Part shown: piece by piece, positions 10,718 through 21,944 of the stretch | Numbering within the stretch: position 1 is the first letter of the stretch | How the letters are laid out: every line of letters starts with the position of its first letter | NCBI GenBank assembly: GCA_029204225.1 | Contig: CM055103.1 | Location: 47,360,458 to 47,424,457 of the forward strand | Length of the DNA stretch: 64,000 nucleotides | DNA from: Diphasiastrum complanatum | Taxonomy: Eukaryota > Streptophyta > Lycopodiopsida > Lycopodiales > Lycopodiaceae | Reading direction: 5' to 3' | Notes under the pieces: model-generated | What the model saw: only the letters and a program-made list of their open reading frames with translations | What the model was told of the DNA's origin: nothing | Databases searched by the model: none | Program-made: the position numbers and the translations under genes

Positions 10718-11498
10718 GTGATGGCAAACATGGGAGAGTCCATTTTGAGTGAAAGTAGCAAATCGGACGGGATTTCCAACTATGCAGTGTGGAAACTCAA
10801 AATGAAAAACATACTGATGGAGAAAGACTTGTGGGAAGTCGTCACAGGTGATGAGAGAAGGCCGCAAGATGAAGCGGATATCAAAGTGGTTGACAAAAAG
10901 ATGAGGAAAGCTTTGACCTTCATTAACTTATCAGTGAAGGATCACATCATTACTCACATTTGTGATGCTGTTACACCCAGACAGGTATGGGATGTGCTAA
11001 AGGAGCAGTTCGAGATGTCAAATCCGTCAAGAATCATGTTTCTAAAGTCAAAGCTGAATAGTGCCCATATGGAACAAGGAGAGCACATTCAGACGTACAT
11101 GACCAAACTCAAGACAATGAGGGATGAACTGCATTCTATTGGTGAGCGCATACGTGATGTGGAGTTAGTGCACAATGCATTGTGTGGCATTGCAGAACCC
11201 TATCAGATGTTTGTGAGCGGAATAGCATCAAGAGAAAGATTGCCAACCTTTGATGAGCTCACAGGAATCTTGATGCAGGAAGAGCAATGACGCGAAATGG
11301 TGAAAGCTAGACGTCAAAATACTGATGATCAAGCACTTGCGACATGCCAAAAACAAGGCTAGAGCAAGGGCGAGAAGAAGTCTAAACAACAATATGCCAA
11401 GACTCGGTAGGATGAGAGATCTTCCAGTAAGACCAAGAAGAAAGGCAAGTGCTTCCATTGTGGTAAAAAGGGCCATTGGAAGAGTGAATGTCGCAAAT
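10718..11498 (+). pseudogene. Copia gag (capsid plus zinc knuckle)
   Basis: Gag builds the virus-like particle that packages element RNA. The first 190 codons are open: 'ISNYAVWKLKMKNIL' near residue 19 and a UBN2/gag-polypeptide fold pattern through 'PTFDELTGILMQEEQ'. The same frame then runs through TGA 11288, TAG 11360 and TAG 11408 to a CCHC zinc knuckle, CFHCGKKGHWKSEC, encoded at 11450-11491. All three stops could derive from CGA or CAG by single C-to-T changes, as expected for methylation decay. ATG 10718 is preferred to the adjacent 10721; the choice between them is uncertain. Confidence 0.9.
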
Positions 11499-11503
11499 TC
11501 CTA

Positions 11504-12052
11504 GTGGAACAAGGCAAAGAGAAACCAAAACAAGCAGGTAACCTTGTCAATGAGGGTGAGATTGAAGACTCTAGCATCTTCATATCTATGTTGTCATCTA
11601 ATCAAGATGATCAAGCGTGGTATATTGACTCGGGAGCCACAAGACACATGACAGGTAACAAGAATTGGTTCAGTAGCTTGAAAGTGTTGGATAATGGAAT
11701 GTCCGTTTCACAAGCAAATGGTGAGCTGAGCAAGATCAAGGGGATAGGCATTGTTTCAATCCAACTACCTGATGGCAAAAGCAGGATGATCAAGGAGGTA
11801 CTTTACGTACCAGGTTTGAAAAAAAATCTACTTTCTGTTGGAGTCATTGCTGATCAAAAGTTGAAAGTAGAATTAGCCCATGATCGTTGCTTTGTGAAAG
11901 ATGTGAAACAAAAGTTCAAAGTTATTGCGGATGGAGTAAGGGAGCCCAAAACAAAATTGTATAGGTTGAATGCTACAATCAAGGGAAACATGGACTTGTA
12001 TCATCCATTCCATCGCAAACTGAGTTGTGGCATAAGAGGCTTGGTCAGCTGA
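11504..12052 (+). pseudogene. Copia aspartic protease and pre-integrase region
   Basis: Same reading frame as gag. The protease active-site motif is 'WYIDSGATRHMTG' (near 11620-11655), the copia form of the D-[ST]-G triad, which matures the polyprotein. Downstream is the conserved 'EVLYVPGLKKNLLSVG' block. The pre-integrase HHCC region 'LYHPFHRKL' begins near 12000 but a frame change at about 12020 ends this frame at 12052. Confidence 0.9.
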
Positions 12053-12906
12053 ACTTGGGAAGCCTCATTTTGATGAGAAAACTGGAGATGGTAACATGAT
12101 TGCCTACCATAGAAGATCACTTGAAATCGATGTGCGAATCTTTTGTATATGGGAAGCAGCATCGAGAGAAGTTCAATAAAGGGGGTGTTGCAAGAGCAAA
12201 GAACATCCTACATTTAATCCACACAGATTTATGCGGGCCTGTGAGGACCATGTCCTTAAGTAAAGCCTTCTATTTCATGACCTTTATTGATGATATGTCA
12301 CGTAAGACGTGGATCTACTTCTTGAAGAAGAAATCAGATGCATTTGACAACTTCAAGAGCTTCAAAGCATTGGTCAAAAATCAGACAGGTAGGAAGATCA
12401 AAGTCCTAAGATCAGATAGTGGAGGTGAGTACAAGTCTAATGACTTCAATGATCTTTGTGATCAATGTGAGATTAAAAGACAATTTATGCAAGCTCTCAA
12501 TGGTGTAGCTGAGCGCAAGAATTGTACGATTGTGGACAGTGCCAGATCTATGCTAGCTGAGATGAAACTACCAAAAGATTTTTGGTCAGAAGCATGCAGT
12601 ACGGTAGCCTATCTTCAAAATAGAAGTCCTACCATTGCCATACCAAAGATTACACCTGAGAAAGCATTCACAAAGAAGAAGCCAAAGGCGAACCACTTGC
12701 AAATCTTTGGATGTAAGGCCTTTGTACACATTCCTAAGGAAGAGAGACGTAAACTTGATGTAAAAGCTATCAAGTGTATATTCCTAGGATATGATAATCG
12801 TGTGAAAGGCTATAGATGTTTTGATCTAGTGGAAAACAAAATCCATGTAAGTCGTGATGTTATCTTTGATGAATCCAAGATGTATGAAGACGAGGATACC
12901 ACCTGA
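12053..12906 (+). pseudogene. Copia integrase
   Basis: Open frame 12100-12906 (268 aa) encodes the integrase core: 'HTDLCGP' (Asp near residue 43), 'RSDSGGEY' (Asp near 105) and 'NGVAERKN' (Glu near 139). Between the second Asp and the Glu the usual TPYTPQQ-like block is shortened to 'FMQAL', a small deletion that likely inactivates it. The C-terminal copia signature 'KCIFLGYDNRVKGYRCFD' is intact. Integrase normally inserts the cDNA into the host chromosome. Confidence 0.92.
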
Positions 12907-13456
12907 TGATGATCTATTCATTGACCTTCCAAGTGATGAAAATCTCAAGATACTACTACTCAACCTCAAGAGACAAGTTGGAGAGGTAGGGACAAACATT
13001 TTGGTGCAAGAAGGATTGAAGTTGTAGGTGACAAACGCAAGAAGAAGGATGTACTGTGGGATACATTTTCACTAGGAAGCCGATCACCTGACAAGAAGCT
13101 CCCTAAGTGGTTTGAGAGATTGTTGGAGAGCCGCGATATGGATGACTTTCCAGGACCATCTAGCCAGGGAGAGCTACAAAGATCAACAAGAGAGAAGACA
13201 CAACCTGAAAGGTATGAAGCAAATTATTCAAAGCAAAGGACCTTCGACTTATGGTGAAGCGAAGGATGATGACATTTGGGTCAAGGCCATGGAAGAGGAG
13301 ATGGAGTCAATTGCTAAGCATAGCACATGGGATTTAGTAGACCCACCAATTGGCAAGAAACCCATTGGTTGCAAATGGATATACAGGACTAAGTATCATG
13401 CAGATAGAAGTATAGCAAAGCACAAGGCAAGATTGGTGATCAAAGGGTATGCATGA
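12907..13456 (+). pseudogene. Copia linker and reverse transcriptase N-part
   Basis: The 13112-13456 frame contains the start of the RVT_2 domain: 'WVKAMEEEMESI', 'TWDLVD', 'GCKWIYRTKY' and 'KARLVIKGYA'. It ends at a TGA where copia elements normally have Gln (GYAQ..GIDYEETFAPV). Two frame changes separate it from the flanking parts. Confidence 0.88.
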
Positions 13457-14402
13457 AGTAAAGGCATTGACTATGAGTAGACCTTTGCGCCAGTATGCAA
13501 GTGGAATACTACATCTACTTGTTTCTTTAGCTTCACATTTTGGTTGGCCTTTGCATTAGATGGATGTGAAATCTGCTTTTCTAAATGGTGAGTTAGAAGA
13601 AGAGGTGTTCATGGATCAACCTGAAGGCTTTGTAACAAAGGGACAGGAAAATAAAGTATGTCGCTTGAAGAAAGTGCTTTATGGTCTTAAACAAGCACCA
13701 CCTGCGTGGTATAGCCGGATTGATGCCTACTTTCGTTCAAAGGGGATGGTGAGAACACACTCTGATCCAAATCTATATGTCTTATGTTGTGATGATATGG
13801 TTGCTTTGATTGCTCTTTATGTTGATGACTTGATTATTACGAGAAATAATCAAGAGATGATAGATATGATCAAGAAAGACCTCATGGAACAATTCGAGAT
13901 GACAGATCTCAACCTGATGCATTATTGCCTTGGAGTAGAGGTGTGGCAAAAAGGACATGAAGTGGGTTTAACACAGGTGAAGTATGTCAAAGGGTTGCTG
14001 CACAAGTTTAGGTTGCAGGATTGCAAACTAGTAAACACTCCTATTGTACCAGGTAAAAAGCTCTCTAAGCTTGATGAGTCACAGTCATTGGATGCTACAC
14101 TGTATAGGCAGTTAGTAGGGAGCTTGATTTACCTTACCACGACTAGACCAAATATATGCTATGTTGTTGGCATTGTAAGTCACTTAATGGTAGCACCTAC
14201 GGAAATGCATTGGAAGGCAGCTAAACACATTTTGCGTTATGTGAAAGGCACTTCAGATTATGGCTTGATTTACAGGAAGCATGATGGTTTACCTGAGTTG
14301 TGTGGCTACGTGGATGCGGATTGGGGAGGTGACTATGTTGATCGTAGATCCACCACAGGGTATGTATTTCAGTTTTGTGGTAGTTGTTTTTTTCTGGTCT
14401 AG
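13457..14402 (+). pseudogene. Copia reverse transcriptase (palm) and RNase H start
   Basis: Frame 13560-14402 (280 aa) starts at '[12 protein letters not shown]' (usual copia context LDVKTAFLNG, so the ATG is internal, not a true start). It contains 'LYGLKQAP' and the catalytic 'YVDD' at about 13820-13830, then '[13 protein letters not shown]' and the RNase H Asp region 'YVDADWGGD'. It copies element RNA into cDNA. A frame change near 14395 splits off the end of RNase H. Confidence 0.93.
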
Positions 14403-14764
14403 TAAGAAGCAAAGTATAATTGCTCTTTCCACCAGCAGATTATAAGGAAATGTGTAGTGCAGCACATGAAGCTATATGGTTGAGACAAATCTTGGAAGAA
14501 GTTCGCATGAAGCAGAAAAATCCCATGACATTACATAGCGACAGTCAGAGTGGCATTCAGCTAGCAAAGAATCAAGTGTTCCATGCGAGAACCAAACACA
14601 TTGAGATTCAGTATCACTTTATACGTGAGAGGCTGTTGAGTCGTGAAATTCGTGTTGTTCATTGTAGCAGAGAAGAACAACTAGCTGATATTTTCACTAA
14701 GCCATTTGTTGGAGAAAAGTTTGATAAGTTTAGATCAAAGCCTTCTATATTTAAAGTTTGTTGA
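14403..14764 (+). pseudogene. Copia RNase H C-part
   Basis: Frame 14420-14764 shows the copia RNase H end: 'AAHEAIWLRQIL', 'LHSDSQSGIQLAKN', 'HARTKHIEIQYHFIRE' and 'ADIFTKPF'. The protein ends at TGA 14762-14764, 45 bp before the polypurine tract, which is the expected spacing. Confidence 0.92.
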
Positions 14765-14809
14765 CTTTAAAGCTATGTATATGACTGTATAAAAAGTAGA
14801 CTCTACTTT

Positions 14810-14818
14810 AAGGGAGAG
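14810..14818 (+). other. Polypurine tract of the copia element
   Basis: AAGGGAGAG lies directly before the 3' LTR start AGTTAG. It primes plus-strand DNA synthesis in LTR elements and independently fixes the LTR 5' end. Confidence 0.8.
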
Positions 14819-15093
14819 AGTTAGAATTAAAGTAGAAACACTGTGCTATTGTACTGTGGGTCCTATCAGTTGATAAGGATCAGTTGGCCTCGCCACGAGG
14901 CAAGTCGACGGGACATGCATCCCTCCAACGGCAACCTGGGTCATGCATGAGTTGCCTGAGTGAACAACTATATGTACAGTGTCATTTCATTTAGAGAAAG
15001 ATAGTTGCTATATGGGCTTGTTGTGGAGAGTGTTTTTTTGTCTGTGTTACTATGTAGCATGATCTGTGTTCCTGTGCAAAGCAAATTCTAAGT
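14819..15093 (+). repeat. 3' LTR of the copia element (275 bp)
   Basis: Starts AGTTAGAATT after the polypurine tract and ends AATTCTAAGT before the right AAATG copy (15094-15098). It is 35 bp longer than the 5' LTR around 14972-15007. Confidence 0.9.
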
Positions 15094-15098
15094 AAATG

Positions 15099-15730
15099 GA
15101 CCCATGCCTATGATTGTCGAAGGACCAGTGTCCTCAAACAAAGAAGAAAAAGAAACAAATGAGAGAATATCTTTATCAGTCGATTCTAGGATCTCTCATG
15201 TATGTAATGGTCTGCACCAGACCTGATTTCACTTTTGTAATAAGCTCACTAAGCCAATTCATGGTACCCTAGCATGATCCATTGGAAGGCTCTCATCAGA
15301 GTCATGAGGAATATTCGAACGACAAAAGACTTATGCATCGTTATGGATAAGTCAACAGTGACAAGCTCCACATACTCAATGGATACACAGACGCAAGCGG
15401 GGGCGAAGATGTAAATACTTGTAACTTCCACATCTAGATTTACATTCTTCCTCAACGGCGGTCCTATCATCTAGAATAGTCATAAGCAAACTTCTTTTGT
15501 TCTTCTTCTACAAAATTAGAGTCCATCGTTGCTTCTCAAGCCACTAAAGAAGCAGTATGGTTGAGAAATCTGTTATTATCAGACATTTGTCTGAAGCAAT
15601 ATGCTTTGACAATTCTATTATGTGATTATCAAAGTGCCATTGCCTCATCAGCCAACCCTAGATTTTATTCTACGATAAGCACATTGAGATTAATTATCAC
15701 TATTTCATGAGTAACAAGGAGGTAAGCTTA
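15099..15730 (+). pseudogene. Older copia RT end and RNase H remnant
   Basis: Continuation of the older copia copy into which the 9.2-15.1 kb element inserted. Frames read the copia block 'GSLMYVMVCTRPDFTF' near 15190-15240, then a decayed 'YTDAS'-type RNase H site and 'HIEINYHYFMSNKE'-like end near 15680-15720. Several stops and frame changes. The same remnant, uninterrupted, is on the right arm at about 43256-43956. Confidence 0.8.
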
Positions 15731-16161
15731 GAGTACTGTCATTTATTCTATCTCTCCCTAAATCCCATTGTTAATCTAGATGTATACATGTTGCTGCATA
15801 TTTACTCGTACTGTGGCACAGTTTGATTGAAGGCAGGTATCTACACGGTAGTAAAATCATCAAAGGCAGCCAAACTATTGATGAAGTCTGACCCAAATCG
15901 ACAAATTGTCGACTGACTTGTTGACGTATCACTCTAAATATAGCTAGTCACCTATAATAGCTATCTACTGCACTATGCAATTGTTTTGACAATGATAGTA
16001 GCCATGATCACCACTTGTCCAAGTAGGGGGAACCATGACTGTCGTCCACCTTAAATAGTGATAGCCATGATCCGGCACCAAGATCCATAGATGACATAAG
16101 CTCAACGTCTTCATACATTTGTGTGTATATATATATAAATATATAAATATATATATATATA
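15731..16161. other. No gene; flank between copia remnant and Helitron-like element
   Basis: Palindrome-arm DNA without coding motifs. Compared with the right arm (42771-43255) it lacks roughly 115 bp that holds repeated TCGATAGTT words. Ends in an A/T microsatellite (about 16128-16160), which is the insertion site of the next element. Confidence 0.5.
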
Positions 16162-16284
16162 CTAGTATAGAGTGCCCGTCGTTGACAGGGCAATGGACGG
16201 TCGATGACGTGGGCAGCCGACATGTGACCGCGATGATCTGGGTGACGGCCAGTTTAGGAGGAGAGCCGATGATCGTTGATGGGT

Positions 16285-16600
16285 GGCCGATGTGTGTGTG
16301 TGTGTGTATGTATGTGAGTGCTTGTGTTTATGTATGTGTGTATTCGTGAGAGTGCGTATATCTCTACATGCATGTGGGTAGTCTAGCATAGTGTGCCCGT
16401 CGATGGTAGGCGGCCGGCCGATGATGTGTGTGTGTGTGTGTGTGAATTTGTGTGTATGAGTGTGTGTGTGTGTATCTGGGTGTGTGGATTTGTGTGTATG
16501 ATTTGTGCTTGATGGTGTGTGTGATTTATGTGGTAGATGGTGTGTGTGTGTGTGTGGATCTGTGTGTATGAAATGTGTGTGTGTGTCTTATTTATGTGGC
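16285..16600. repeat. TG-rich microsatellite cluster
   Basis: Several (TG)n tracts with TATG and TTTG interruptions at about 16291-16335, 16423-16500 and 16535-16590. Open frames across these tracts on either strand are low-complexity Val/Cys or Thr/His runs and are not genes. Confidence 0.9.
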
Positions 16601-17081
16601 CAATGAAACAAATTGATCAAGCAAACTTGTGTAGCAAGAGAATAAAAAACTACAGAGCTAGGAAAAAAGAAAAAGAAAAAACCCTAGAGGTAAGAACAAA
16701 GGAAAACTTCTTGTCAAATTTTCATTTCAATTTAAATAAATAAAAAAATGTCTACTTCTAGATATTCAACTTCTACTATTTCCCACAGTCATTGCAAGGA
16801 TGAGATTAGCAGATATGCTCCTTCATAGAGCATGGATGCTAGACGGAAAAAACTTTGGGTAAAACTTTTTGTTCATGATTTATGGGTAGAACTTTGGTAA
16901 TTCAAAATAAATAAGAAAGTCATGTATGTTTATTTTTGATGGAATGGAGGCACCCCCTTGTTTTATATATTTATACACACACACACACATACACACACAC
17001 ACACACACATTTTAAGCTTCTTAATTTTTTTTTAGGGGCATGGAGGCACCTCCCTCCCTCTATGGGTGGTTGGTCAGCCTG

Positions 17082-17085
<4 letters not shown>

Positions 17086-17146
<61 letters not shown>
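17086..17146. repeat. (GA)n microsatellite, about 57 bp
   Basis: Uninterrupted GA dinucleotides. The right-arm partner at about 41826-41854 is only half as long, so the tract has changed length since duplication. Confidence 0.95.
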
Positions 17147-17148
<2 letters not shown>

Positions 17149-17237
17149 GGGGCCCGTGGGAGGGAGGGAAGGAGAAAAAGCACTCTAGACTCTATACTTC
17201 ATACAATATACCTCATCCACAAAAAGTTTTTTTATAT

Positions 17238-17289
17238 GAGTGTGTGTGTGTGTGTGTGTGCGCGCACACACACACACACACACACACAT
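17238..17289. repeat. (GT)n-CGCG-(CA)n perfect palindrome
   Basis: A (TG)n run, GCGCGC, then (AC)n, forming a symmetric inverted repeat of about 50 bp able to form a hairpin; alternating purine-pyrimidine throughout. The right arm has the same structure, expanded, at about 41660-41730. Confidence 0.9.
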
Positions 17290-17975
17290 TCGATGTATTG
17301 AGGAAAGCTCTCACACACATACAACGAACACGCACGCACACACACACATAGGCGCACACACACGCACGTGTGTTCCAAATCTCCCCCCCTCCTCCCCCTA
17401 TTTTTCTCTTTTTATTGTCTATTTTGCTTTCCTCACCCCATCATCCTCCTTTTTTTTCAACTGTGCATTTTTTGAGCATGGATAAAAGCTTGTGGGTAAT
17501 GATTTAGGAGTTAAAGCTAGTGAGTTTGGGCTTGTAGTTAAGCATTTCTGAAAATGGCGGGCCAAGATATGGATTTGAAGGATTGAAAAAAAAGAAAAAA
17601 CCAGTTTAAGGTAGTCAAGAAAATATCTATGTTTATGATTTATGGGTAAAACTTTGGTAATTCAAAATAAATAAGAAAGCCATGTAATGAAGATTATTGG
17701 CTAAAGTTTAAAGCTTAACTTCAAATCTTAACTTCAAACTTCAACCTTCAAACATTTGAATTTAGAGAAAAGTATTTGAATTTAGTGAGTGGGAGGGAGG
17801 GGTCGGGGAATCTTTTTGGGGCCACCCCTCAATGCACAAAATGTGCAGATGTATGGGGATATGCACTTTCCTCATACATGCATCTCCCTTATCATTTTTA
17901 GTTAAAAAAAAGCTCATGCATGGGTGAGGGGAGGAGGTTGCATGGGTGCACCCATACACATGCGCAAAAGTGTAC

Positions 17976-17978
17976 ATA

Positions 17979-18011
<33 letters not shown>
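17976..18011. repeat. (TA)n microsatellite
   Basis: About 30 bp of TA repeats at the outer edge of the Helitron-like element; the partner lies at about 40551-40582. Confidence 0.9.
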
Positions 18012-18014
<3 letters not shown>

Positions 18015-18147
18015 CAATCATCTCATAGTTGATGATGTTGTATCAAGCAAACCAGCATTCGGAATCAGATGGTCATTGTAATTAATCGGCAAACATTTTA
18101 GGTGTTATCACATTAATTAGGTTTAAATGGAGAACCCACAAATGATC

Positions 18148-19130
18148 CTACTGCTAGACTTCTAGCTAACCTTGGTGATGTCGAGAACATCCATGAAATT
18201 TAACGTCTTATGTAAAAGCTCAGTTTCTCCACTTTGCAAGACAAATACTTCCAGAATACGAGCAAAAGATCAGGGTCCTTCAATTTAAATAACCAAGCTC
18301 AGTCATGTCAGGAAGCGACAACAAGAATAAGACATATTTTTCTAATAGAGGCAATACTGAACAAGGCAACAACAGAATTTTCTACATTTACGCTACTACA
18401 ATAGATGTTTTGAGAAATGCTTCAAAGATTTTGTCTCTATGAATTTTGGGCATGTGGTTTCTATGAATACCAAGATTGTTAATAACAAGTCTTTAATAAA
18501 CGATTTGAGCAAAGGACTTAATCATATCCCAATTTAAAAATCAAACATAGATGAAGTTGCCACTGAAATCAGGAATGGTTAAAATTAGCTAAATTGTTAC
18601 CCGTATATCAGACCATTGATAATGAGGCAATTATTAGACATGCCCTACTGTGCAAATCTAATGTTACAAATTTTCTAAAGAAAACCAAATGGCTACATAG
18701 ACGATGTCTAACTGGTAACAAGTTAAAAGATGCCACATATGAACGTAGTTGGAATACTACAAACTTGTATGTTAATAGAGTTGAAAAAGCTCAACATAAT
18801 CATGGCTTCATGTGTATTCATTTTTTTAGGAAATTGGCTTTAGAAAGACTTTCTAGTCCAGATTTTGCCCCCTTTCTAGATGAGAAAAATAATTCTATCA
18901 GTAATACAATGGATGTCATAAAACAAACCTTTACAAGGAATACACTAGAGAATCTACTTGGAAAATAGGAGTTACCTTCCCTTCTATGTACGTTTAAAGC
19001 ACATAAGATCTCTTTCAGATGGATTACCAATGCAGATGATTGTTATTTTTCTAAGGCGGCCACATTTCTTATAGGAGCTCTTAGTATGCTGCCTCCGCTC
19101 CTCATGAAGGGAGCATGTCTATAGGCATAT
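18148..19130 (+). pseudogene. Penelope-like retroelement copy A, N-terminal RT region
   Basis: Decayed coding DNA, clearest at 18594-18968 (124-aa frame with 'SNVTNFLKKTKWLHRR' and 'LALERLSSPDFAPFLDEKNN'), followed near 18975-19070 by 'TFKAHKISFRWITNA', which fits the Y-K-x-H-K...R-x-I block of Penelope-type RTs. Upstream a 'LLSKGLN'-like word (right-arm copy: DLSKGLNHIPI) matches the N-terminal motif of this RT class. The left copy starts abruptly at 18148 because the part equal to 38185-40430 is deleted. Frame changes and stops make it inactive. Confidence 0.65.
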
Positions 19131-20225
19131 ACATATCAGAGTATCCTAAATGTGGATACTAACCTATTTTTGGCAATGCAACTCTTCCACTGAATTCTAC
19201 CTTAATGTACCAAGAATGATCACATCTATGTGGTCTACCAATATATCTAAGTGTTCTGAAAACAGTCCTCTGAATGGCCAAGATGGTTTAAAGCAGGTAA
19301 TACATAAAATGATTGTATATTCCTTCAAATACACTAAGAATGAGACACTTGCATACAAATATGAACCACGCTTTAGTGAATTTAAATGGAAGTGGAAAAA
19401 CCAATCTACAAATAAATGTTTTATTGATAAAATGCAATCATGCCAGTGGAATTATGCATTAATTAACAATTGCATAGTTAGAATAGAAAATAAGACTTGG
19501 AGGCAGGTATGCGGGATACCCATGGAGGGTTTCTCATGTTCTCCCACGTGGTGTCATTGGTATTTGTCTTACTACAAATTACAATCTATGAAAAGATTAG
19601 CCAAGCTTGGTAGATTGAATTATCTGCAGTCTTTCAAGAATACCTTTCGGTACATAGATGATATATGTTTTGTTAATAATCTGATGGTTTTGTTGTTTCT
19701 AGACTAGGAACAACCATGTACCAATGATAACCTATATGGATTTATCCGCTTGAATACTTAACTATAAAAGATGAAGATATTAAGAAAAATATTGTGAATT
19801 TTTTAAATATTACTACTACTTTTGATCTTGTTTCTAGGACTTTTCACATGAAAAGGTATGATAAGAGAAAGAGAGTTGCCCTTTACTTACTTCTAGTTTA
19901 TACGTCTTTCATCAAATAGGCCTTTTTTCAACTCATACAAAGTGATCATCTCACAGGTTATTGCTGCTATGTACTATTGTAGCAACCAGAATACCTTCAT
20001 TACGGAGGTACACAACATCGTTACGGCTTATGAAAAGAATGACTTCATGAAAGGGTCAAAGTTATGTGAGATTACTAATAATATCCTCAATCACAATGTG
20101 CCTCTTGGAGTGATGTATGAACTACCAGACAATGCTGATTTTCTCTTGGTAGGCAGTTAGCATTCCCTCTCAGGGGTGCTAACTGCCACCTGAGAAACCT
20201 TGCTAACTGTGGGTACAGTTGGTGG
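19131..20225 (+). pseudogene. Penelope-like retroelement copy A, RT catalytic region
   Basis: Frame 19150-19707 (185 aa) holds 'CGIPMEGFSCSP' (the GxxxG-x-SP palm block of non-LTR/Penelope RTs, with one extra residue) and the catalytic 'FRYIDDICFVNN' at about 19645-19680. Stop at 19707 replaces a residue before 'EQP'. Frame 19942-20160 continues the C-part ('NTFITEVHNIVTAYEKND', 'ILNHNVPLGVMYELPDNADFLL'). I see no GIY-YIG endonuclease motif. RT class by motif; clade not assignable by eye. Confidence 0.7.
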
Positions 20226-21433
20226 GTTCTCTCTCTCTCTCTCCCTCTCTCTCATGGGCTCTAATATATAATAGCTACACGACATATACGCTTTAAAACA
20301 ACATGGAAATGATCCTCCTTTATGATACCAAATTGAATAATTTGCTTTACTTTACCAAACTTGGTAATGAGACCCCTTATGAAGTTTTTTTTAGAAAGTC
20401 TTGTTGGAGGGAAATTTGCCTTCCTTTGAATGGCTAGGATCTATGCACATTATGGGGAAACAATCAGAGGGTGGGCATCTTCAAACACTTAGTGCATTCA
20501 AAGGTACTGACTTCTTTATATAAAGGAAGATCACACAAACCTAAATCACCTTCTTCTTTCCCTCTTTCTTTCATGCCTTTCCTTTGCTCTAGCTATGCTT
20601 CTCCCACTGTGACCTACTACAGCTTGTGAAGGACATTAGCTGGAAGCATACTACAAAGTAAGGTAAGAGTATGAACAGGCTTGAAGCTAAATGATCTTTC
20701 AAATACCAAAGGTTTTTCTGCACTGTATAAGCACTTGATGTTGAAGCTTACTTAGCGTATGATAATGCATGATTACATAGCTTTCTGAATTCAGAAGATA
20801 CATGGGAATTTATCACAGTTGGGCGCTGCTCCTGTAGCAAGTTGGATACTAAATCGCAAGTATACTACATCAACTCAATGATTGTAGCTCAGCATCGATG
20901 TATGTGCTTTCATTGATGATTTTTACCACACTTTTAAGCATTGAATGGCATGACATGTTGAATAATAGCCAACAAACCACTGATGGCCAGACCATCGCGA
21001 TTAGACACATGGATTGTTTACATATGATAGCACCACTTTTTGAGTAGCTACTGGCCGCGGATTTGAAATGCGACTGAGCAATTCATTTACTTCTGATTTT
21101 TGAGAAAGTACTTGTGCTTTGGAGATATATGCTTGGATAGCATATTGATCACTCATTCTATACATGATAGAATGCAGTTGGCTGCCCTACTGCAATGCCC
21201 ATTGCCGCATTGGTAGGCTTGGAGGTTGACGATTACTCAATGTATGACAATGATAATGTGTTGTGTATGAGGATACTAGTACTATCCACGGATGATAAGC
21301 ATATTGCTACTACTTGTATGGCTTCTATGAAGCACTATTGATTACTACGAGCATGATGTTTGTGCAACTAATACCTTTGATTGCTTGCTGGAAATTTGAA
21401 TAGGAGGCTGATACTCTTATTACAATGTGATAA
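20226..21433. other. Arm DNA 3' of the Penelope-like copy, no gene seen
   Basis: Begins with a (CT)n tract (20229-20255), then AT-rich DNA with no coding motif. Fully paired with 35268-36500 on the right arm. The arm ends at about 21433, where the partner enters copia gag DNA. Confidence 0.6.
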
Positions 21434-21944
21434 CTCTTTAAACCATAAGTATGAGCTACGCTTGTCTAAGACAGTTAAGTCTCTAATAATGTGATGAAGT
21501 ATTATTAGAATGCTATTTGCCATAACTAATTCCTTTCGGTATGATTATACTAGTACGTAAGAAGGATACCACCTTGGCTGAGGAAGATGAGTAGCTCACA
21601 AGAAACGTTGTCAACACATATCTAGGTATGAAGTTTTGTATTCTTTTAACAATGTGAGATAATGGAATCTGTATAAATACACATACGACACAGGGTAGAC
21701 GTCTAAACATGGTTAAAATGAGTGACTATATGCATAGGATCATTAAAAGCTTGTGTTTCTTTTGCAGTTTTTCATGGTTGTGAACCATATCGCATACTGG
21801 CTGCAAAAGTTTCCTTCACGATGGCCTTCAGTCAGCTACTTCGTGAACTGAGGTGCGGGAGGTGCGGTTGTGATTCCTTCGGTCTTCGCTAGCAGACTGT
21901 AATCATTGATGTTGCTGCTTCCTTTGGTTTGGTTCGTAATGAAT
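21434..21944. other. Unpaired left-only DNA, no gene seen
   Basis: First part of a 3.4-kb block (21434-24807) without partner on the right side. No recognised coding motif. Confidence 0.4.

Larger units (their letters stand above)
9201..15093 (+). mobile_element. Nearly complete Ty1/copia retrotransposon, 5.9 kb
   Basis: Order is LTR (9201-9440), PBS, leader, gag, protease, integrase, reverse transcriptase, RNase H, polypurine tract, LTR (14819-15093): the copia order with integrase before RT. It is flanked by AAATG duplications, and its empty site survives on the other palindrome arm. All domains are present but the coding region carries three in-frame stops in gag and at least four frame changes, so it is not autonomous now. 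LTRs differ at about 18 sites by eye plus a 35-bp indel, so insertion is not recent. Confidence 0.95.
16162..17985 (-). mobile_element. Helitron-like non-autonomous element, microsatellite-rich
   Basis: On the minus strand the element ends with a GC hairpin (plus 16175-16190, one bulge) followed after 9 bases by CTAG and then T, inside a TATATA tract: the canonical Helitron 3' end in an A|T target. The other end lies in a second TA tract near 17985. No Rep/helicase is encoded. The interior is mostly TG, CA and GA microsatellites and GGAGGCACC-type blocks. A second 3'-end-like motif is at about 16383-16402. The 5' end is not a clear TC terminus, so the exact span is uncertain. Confidence 0.55.
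8669..21433 (+). repeat. Outer left arm of the large inverted duplication
   Basis: Matches the reverse complement of 35268-44838 from end to end; 8669 pairs with 44838 and 21433 with about 35268. In a 180-bp stretch inside the Penelope RT I count 5 differences, roughly 97% identity. Differences in content: the copia element 9201-15093 is only here; pieces equivalent to 38185-40430 and about 44140-44480 are missing here; about 0.37 kb near 19830-20225 is present here but lost on the right. Confidence 0.9.

Noticed and set aside
16936-17485. Long frames over TG/CA/GA tracts on both strands (also 41467-42000 and 42310-42678)
   Set aside because: They exist only because dinucleotide repeats lack stop codons; the protein text is Val/Cys, Thr/His or Arg/Glu runs and the tract lengths differ between arms.
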